This document shows, piece after piece, positions 61,385-64,000 of a stretch of 64,000 nucleotides of DNA. The notes under the pieces are model-generated. The model worked only from the letters and a program-made list of their open reading frames with translations. It was not told the DNA's origin and ran no database searches. How positions within the stretch are numbered: position 1 is the stretch's first letter; each line of letters begins with the position of its first letter. Location: positions 992,001 to 1,056,000 of the forward strand of contig CATOSU010000002.1 of NCBI GenBank assembly GCA_951812615.1, given 5' to 3'. This DNA is from an uncultured Paracoccaceae bacterium (GTDB lineage Bacteria; Pseudomonadota; Alphaproteobacteria; Rhodobacterales; Rhodobacteraceae). The translations under genes were made by a program, and so were the position numbers.

Positions 61385-62017
61385 ATGTCGAAATCCAGTG
61401 GCGAAGCTGCCTATGACGCGTTGCTGACGTCGATCCGGGAAGGTCGCTATCAACCCGGCGACCGGCTGCGTGAAGAGGACGTGGCAGACCAACTGTCACT
61501 GTCGCGCACACCGATCCGAGAAGCATTGCGGCGGCTTGAAGCGGACGGGATTGTCGAACACCGGCCAAGGATCGGCGCGGTCATTCGGCGCCTGACCCAT
61601 ACCGAGGTGGTCGAGCTGTACCAGATGCGCGTAGTGCTGGAACGGACGGCGGCGGAAATGGCCGCCAAACACGGCACCGACGCGGAATTTGACACGCTGG
61701 AAGAGCTGAACAACGAAATTGCCGAAGAACGGGACAACCCGGCACGCGCCGCCGCGATCAATCAGACCTTTCACCGGTGCCTGGGCCTTGCCGCCCGAAA
61801 CCGGTTTCTGGTCGAAGCCTCCCGCGCGCTGACCAATTCACTTTTGCTGCTGGGCCCAACGACATTCACCGACGATATGCGGATAGACACTGTTGTTTCT
61901 CAGCACAGGGGCATCATCGACGCGCTCCGCAACGGGGATGCCGAAGCCGCAGGCGCCGCGGCCGAGGCGCATTTGCAGACATCGCTGCGGCACCGGCTTC
62001 GGGCGCTGGAGGAGTGA
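61385..62017 (+). CDS. GntR-family regulator, FCD (FadR) subgroup
   Basis: A 210-residue regulator. The N-terminal winged helix reads AYDALLTSIREGRYQPGDRLREEDVADQLSLSRTPIREALRRLEADGIV in the usual consecutive segments. The FCD ligand domain has VELYQMRVVLERTAAEMAA and a metal-binding type histidine in FHRCLGLAARN and in SQHRGIIDAL. It probably senses a carboxylate. Its GTG-starting neighbour overlaps the stop by four bases, so it likely controls that membrane protein. The start at 61385 follows GGAGG at 61371-61375. Confidence 0.9.
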   Translation: MSKSSGEAAYDALLTSIREGRYQPGDRLREEDVADQLSLSRTPIREALRRLEADGIVEHRPRIGAVIRRLTHTEVVELYQMRVVLERTAAEMAAKHGTDAEFDTLEELNNEIAEERDNPARAAAINQTFHRCLGLAARNRFLVEASRALTNSLLLLGPTTFTDDMRIDTVVSQHRGIIDALRNGDAEAAGAAAEAHLQTSLRHRLRALEE

Positions 62018-63042
62018 TCCCGGTCCTGACGTCTTTTGCCGTGGCGCTGACCGGGGTGGCTGCGTTTCATTTTTTCGATCTTCCATTGCCCTGGTTGCTC
62101 GGTCCCATAACCGCCTGCCTTGCCGCCGCGCTGCTCGGCGTTCCCATGCGTGGCATCAAACCGGTCAGCGAAGCGATGCGCATGGTCCTAGGCGTGGCCG
62201 TTGGCGCAACGCTGACCCCGGCGGTGCTTGCCACATTCCCGGGCATGTGGCCGACGCTGGTTCTGGTCCCGGTTATGGTGATCGTAATCGGGGTAACGGG
62301 CGTACCTTATTTTCAACGTTTGTGCGGATACGATTTTCAAACTGCATATTACGCAGCGATGCCCGGCGGTCTGCAGGATATGATCCTGTTCGGAGAAGAA
62401 GCCGGAGCAAACGTGCGGACCCTGTCGCTGATCCATGCAACGCGGGTGCTGGTGATCGTGTTGGCACTTCCGTTTCTGCTCAGAGGGATCTGGAACACCG
62501 AACTGGATAACCCACCCGGCGTGCCCATCAGCACCATCCCCCTGCACGAACTGGCAATCATGGTGGTCTGCGGATTGATCGGCTGGCTGGGCGCCGTGCG
62601 GGTCGGCCTGTTCGGGGCCCCCATTCTGGGTCCGCTCATCCTGACCGGGGCGGTCACGATGGCGGGGTTTCTCGGAAACCGGCCACCGGCAGAGGCGATC
62701 TGGGCCGCTCAGTTCTTCATCGGGCTGTCGGTCGGCAGCAAATATGCTGGCATCACGATGGCCGAGGTCCGGCGGGACCTAGTCGCCGGGCTGGGGTTTT
62801 GCGTGTTGCTGGTGGTGCTGACAGTGATTTTTGTCGGGGGGATCCGGCTGTCCGATCTGGCACCGGGGATGGATGCCCTGCTGGCCTTCGCGCCGGGCGG
62901 ACAGGCGGAGCTGACGGTTCTGGCGCTGGTCGTCGGCGCCGACATCGCGTTTGTCGTCGCACATCATATCCTGCGGATATTCATCGTGATCCTGGGTGCC
63001 CCCGTCGCTATGCGGATCCTCGGGTCGCGGTCGGCTCAGTAG
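62014..63042 (+). CDS. AbrB-family (PF05145-type) membrane protein
   Basis: A 342-residue protein with ten or eleven transmembrane helices in two similar halves. Each half has a PWLLGP or FGAPILGPLILTGA segment (about residues 25 and 200), followed by the conserved PGGLQDMILFGEEAGANVRTL (about 120) and its counterpart FAPGGQAELTVLALVVGADIAFVVAHHILRI (about 290). These are hallmarks of the family often mis-called AbrB or ammonia monooxygenase. The function is unproven; members are thought to be transporters. The GTG start at 62014 overlaps the regulator stop (GTGA); no ATG precedes the first helix. Confidence 0.82.
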   Translation: MIPVLTSFAVALTGVAAFHFFDLPLPWLLGPITACLAAALLGVPMRGIKPVSEAMRMVLGVAVGATLTPAVLATFPGMWPTLVLVPVMVIVIGVTGVPYFQRLCGYDFQTAYYAAMPGGLQDMILFGEEAGANVRTLSLIHATRVLVIVLALPFLLRGIWNTELDNPPGVPISTIPLHELAIMVVCGLIGWLGAVRVGLFGAPILGPLILTGAVTMAGFLGNRPPAEAIWAAQFFIGLSVGSKYAGITMAEVRRDLVAGLGFCVLLVVLTVIFVGGIRLSDLAPGMDALLAFAPGGQAELTVLALVVGADIAFVVAHHILRIFIVILGAPVAMRILGSRSAQ

Positions 63043-63156
63043 TCCGGTCAACGCGCGGCTGCGACCAGATGTGCGGAATACTACCCTTCACAGAACCTTG
63101 GAAGCTCGTCTAAAACTGGTTTTTAGTTTGAAATCCGTACCGGGAACGCGTTGCCG

Positions 63157-63882
63157 ATGGCAGGTCTGCTCAATCGACTGATAGGAAGATCCGCAAGGTT
63201 CGCGCCACCGGCACCGGATATCCCCATGTTCGTGATCGGCGACCTGCATGGCCGGATCGACCTGCTGGACCGCGTTCTGGAAAAGGCCGACGGTGCCGAA
63301 CAGATCATTTGCGTTGGGGACTACGTCGACAGAGGCGAGCGCAGTGCCGATGTGCTGGCCCGGCTGCAGGCAAGGGATGACATCGTTTGCCTGAAGGGCA
63401 ACCACGAAGACATGATGATGTCGTTTATCGAAGACCCGCAAAACGCCGGGCCGCGTTGGCTGCGCTATGGCGGATTACAGACCCTGGCCAGCTACGGGGT
63501 CAGCGGGGTCAGTGACACATCACGCGGGGCAGAACTGGAAACCGCACGCGATCAGATGACCGCAAAAATGGGTACAGCCTTGATCGATTGGCTTCACGCC
63601 CGTCCGCTGCGGTATCAGAGCGGCAATGTCGCTGTGGTCCATGCGGGCGCTGACCCGGCCTGCCCGGTGGATCAGCAGTCAAACTCCGTTTTGCTGTGGG
63701 GCCATCCCGATTTCCTGAAGAAACAACGGCAGGATGGAACCTGGGTGGTTCACGGACATACGATCGTAGACGATCCTTCGGCGCAAAATGGCCGCGTGTC
63801 TGTGGATACCGGTGCATATGCGACCGGTCGTCTGACCGCGGCGCGGATTTCGGGTGACGGGGTGACATTCGTATCGGCGTGA
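63157..63882 (+). CDS. Calcineurin-like metallophosphatase (serine/threonine phosphatase group)
   Basis: A 241-residue phosphatase. FVIGDLHGRIDLLD (about 25), CVGDYVDRGERS (about 52), LKGNHEDMM (about 79), a late VVHAGADP (about 167) and WVVHGHTIV (about 200) are the PPP-family metal and active-site motifs. It resembles bacterial PrpA or ApaH-like enzymes, acting on phosphoproteins or dinucleotides. ATG 63157 is preferred to an in-frame TTG two codons before. It stands alone. A CtrA-type box lies just downstream. Confidence 0.9.
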   Translation: MAGLLNRLIGRSARFAPPAPDIPMFVIGDLHGRIDLLDRVLEKADGAEQIICVGDYVDRGERSADVLARLQARDDIVCLKGNHEDMMMSFIEDPQNAGPRWLRYGGLQTLASYGVSGVSDTSRGAELETARDQMTAKMGTALIDWLHARPLRYQSGNVAVVHAGADPACPVDQQSNSVLLWGHPDFLKKQRQDGTWVVHGHTIVDDPSAQNGRVSVDTGAYATGRLTAARISGDGVTFVSA

Positions 63883-63904
63883 GCCCACTGCCAGCAACCC
63901 CGGC

Positions 63905-63920
63905 TTAACCCTCTGTTAAC
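63905..63920. promoter_or_regulatory. CtrA-type binding box
   Basis: TTAACCCTCTGTTAAC matches the alphaproteobacterial CtrA full site TTAA-N7-TTAA exactly (TTAA 63905-63908, seven bases, TTAA 63916-63919). It lies 23 bases after the metallophosphatase stop, so it more likely serves a gene beyond the right edge. Confidence 0.65.
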
Positions 63921-63939
63921 TCAGGCTATGCCTAAGATT

Positions 63940-63970
63940 GTGTAAACATTCTGCTTGATGGTGTTTACAC
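63940..63970. promoter_or_regulatory. Perfect 9-base inverted repeat near the right edge
   Basis: GTGTAAACA (63940-63948) and TGTTTACAC (63962-63970) are exact reverse complements separated by 13 bases. The stem is AT-rich and no T-run follows, so an operator is more likely than a terminator. Confidence 0.6.
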
Positions 63971-64000
63971 TTGTCTGACTGCAACCCCCCTTTCCAGCCA

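Overview
The window comes from a GC-rich alphaproteobacterial chromosome, most likely a member of the Roseobacter group or a close Rhodobacteraceae relative. This rests on gene content and order: rpsU divergent from a COQ9-family gene, ubiA divergent from rsmE, a pyrB / catalytically degenerate dihydroorotase / plsY run, a histone-deacetylase-like gene followed by xseB, ispA and dxs, a DUF1013 protein, and a perfect CtrA-type box at the right end. No tRNA, rRNA, CRISPR array or insertion sequence was seen. The one RNA gene is a small signal recognition particle RNA on the minus strand near 37.3 kb.

Layout. 1-5.3 kb: the right end of a prophage tail module (tail protein, DUF1833-like protein, three small or fibre-like proteins, an NlpC/P60-like peptidase and a J-type tail tip protein). 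It ends in a proline-rich stretch that stays open in frame after the J stop codon, then short direct repeats. 5.5-19 kb: a Tat-exported PhoD phosphatase, a DMT permease, an OmpA-like envelope protein with a coiled-coil partner, ubiA, rsmE, gshA, an iron alcohol dehydrogenase, two quinone oxidoreductases, COQ9 and rpsU. 19-29 kb: a secreted RTX protein whose body is a run of about 19-residue repeats, a VOC protein, the pyrB operon with two interposed membrane-associated genes, plsY, small secreted and membrane proteins, RNase T2 and DUF1013.

28.9-42 kb: a sulfatase, the dnaX-ybaB-recR block interrupted by a TauD-type dioxygenase and a membrane protein, rsgA preceded by a possible 13-codon leader, a TetR repressor with two palindromic operators facing an alpha/beta hydrolase, the SRP RNA, a cyclic nucleotide phosphodiesterase-like enzyme, nudC, pheA and a membrane-anchored cytochrome c. 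42-50 kb: a complete yejABEF-type peptide importer, then a frameshifted acyltransferase with an unusual half order and a small esterase. 50-64 kb: a D,D-carboxypeptidase with a SPOR domain, a TAXI binding protein, a HAD hydrolase, clpS, an rRNA-methyltransferase-like gene, an SDR lacking its catalytic lysine, hemF, the isoprenoid block (ispA, dxs), a GntR regulator coupled to an AbrB-type membrane protein, and a metallophosphatase.

Most of the window is ordinary housekeeping. The points most worth following are the solenoid-like repeat protein at 19.2-20.9 kb, the apparently permuted and frameshifted acyltransferase at 48.4-49.6 kb, the dead dihydroorotase at 23.7-25.0 kb, the in-frame extension beyond the phage J stop, and the two related secreted proteins at 15.4 and 26.2 kb.
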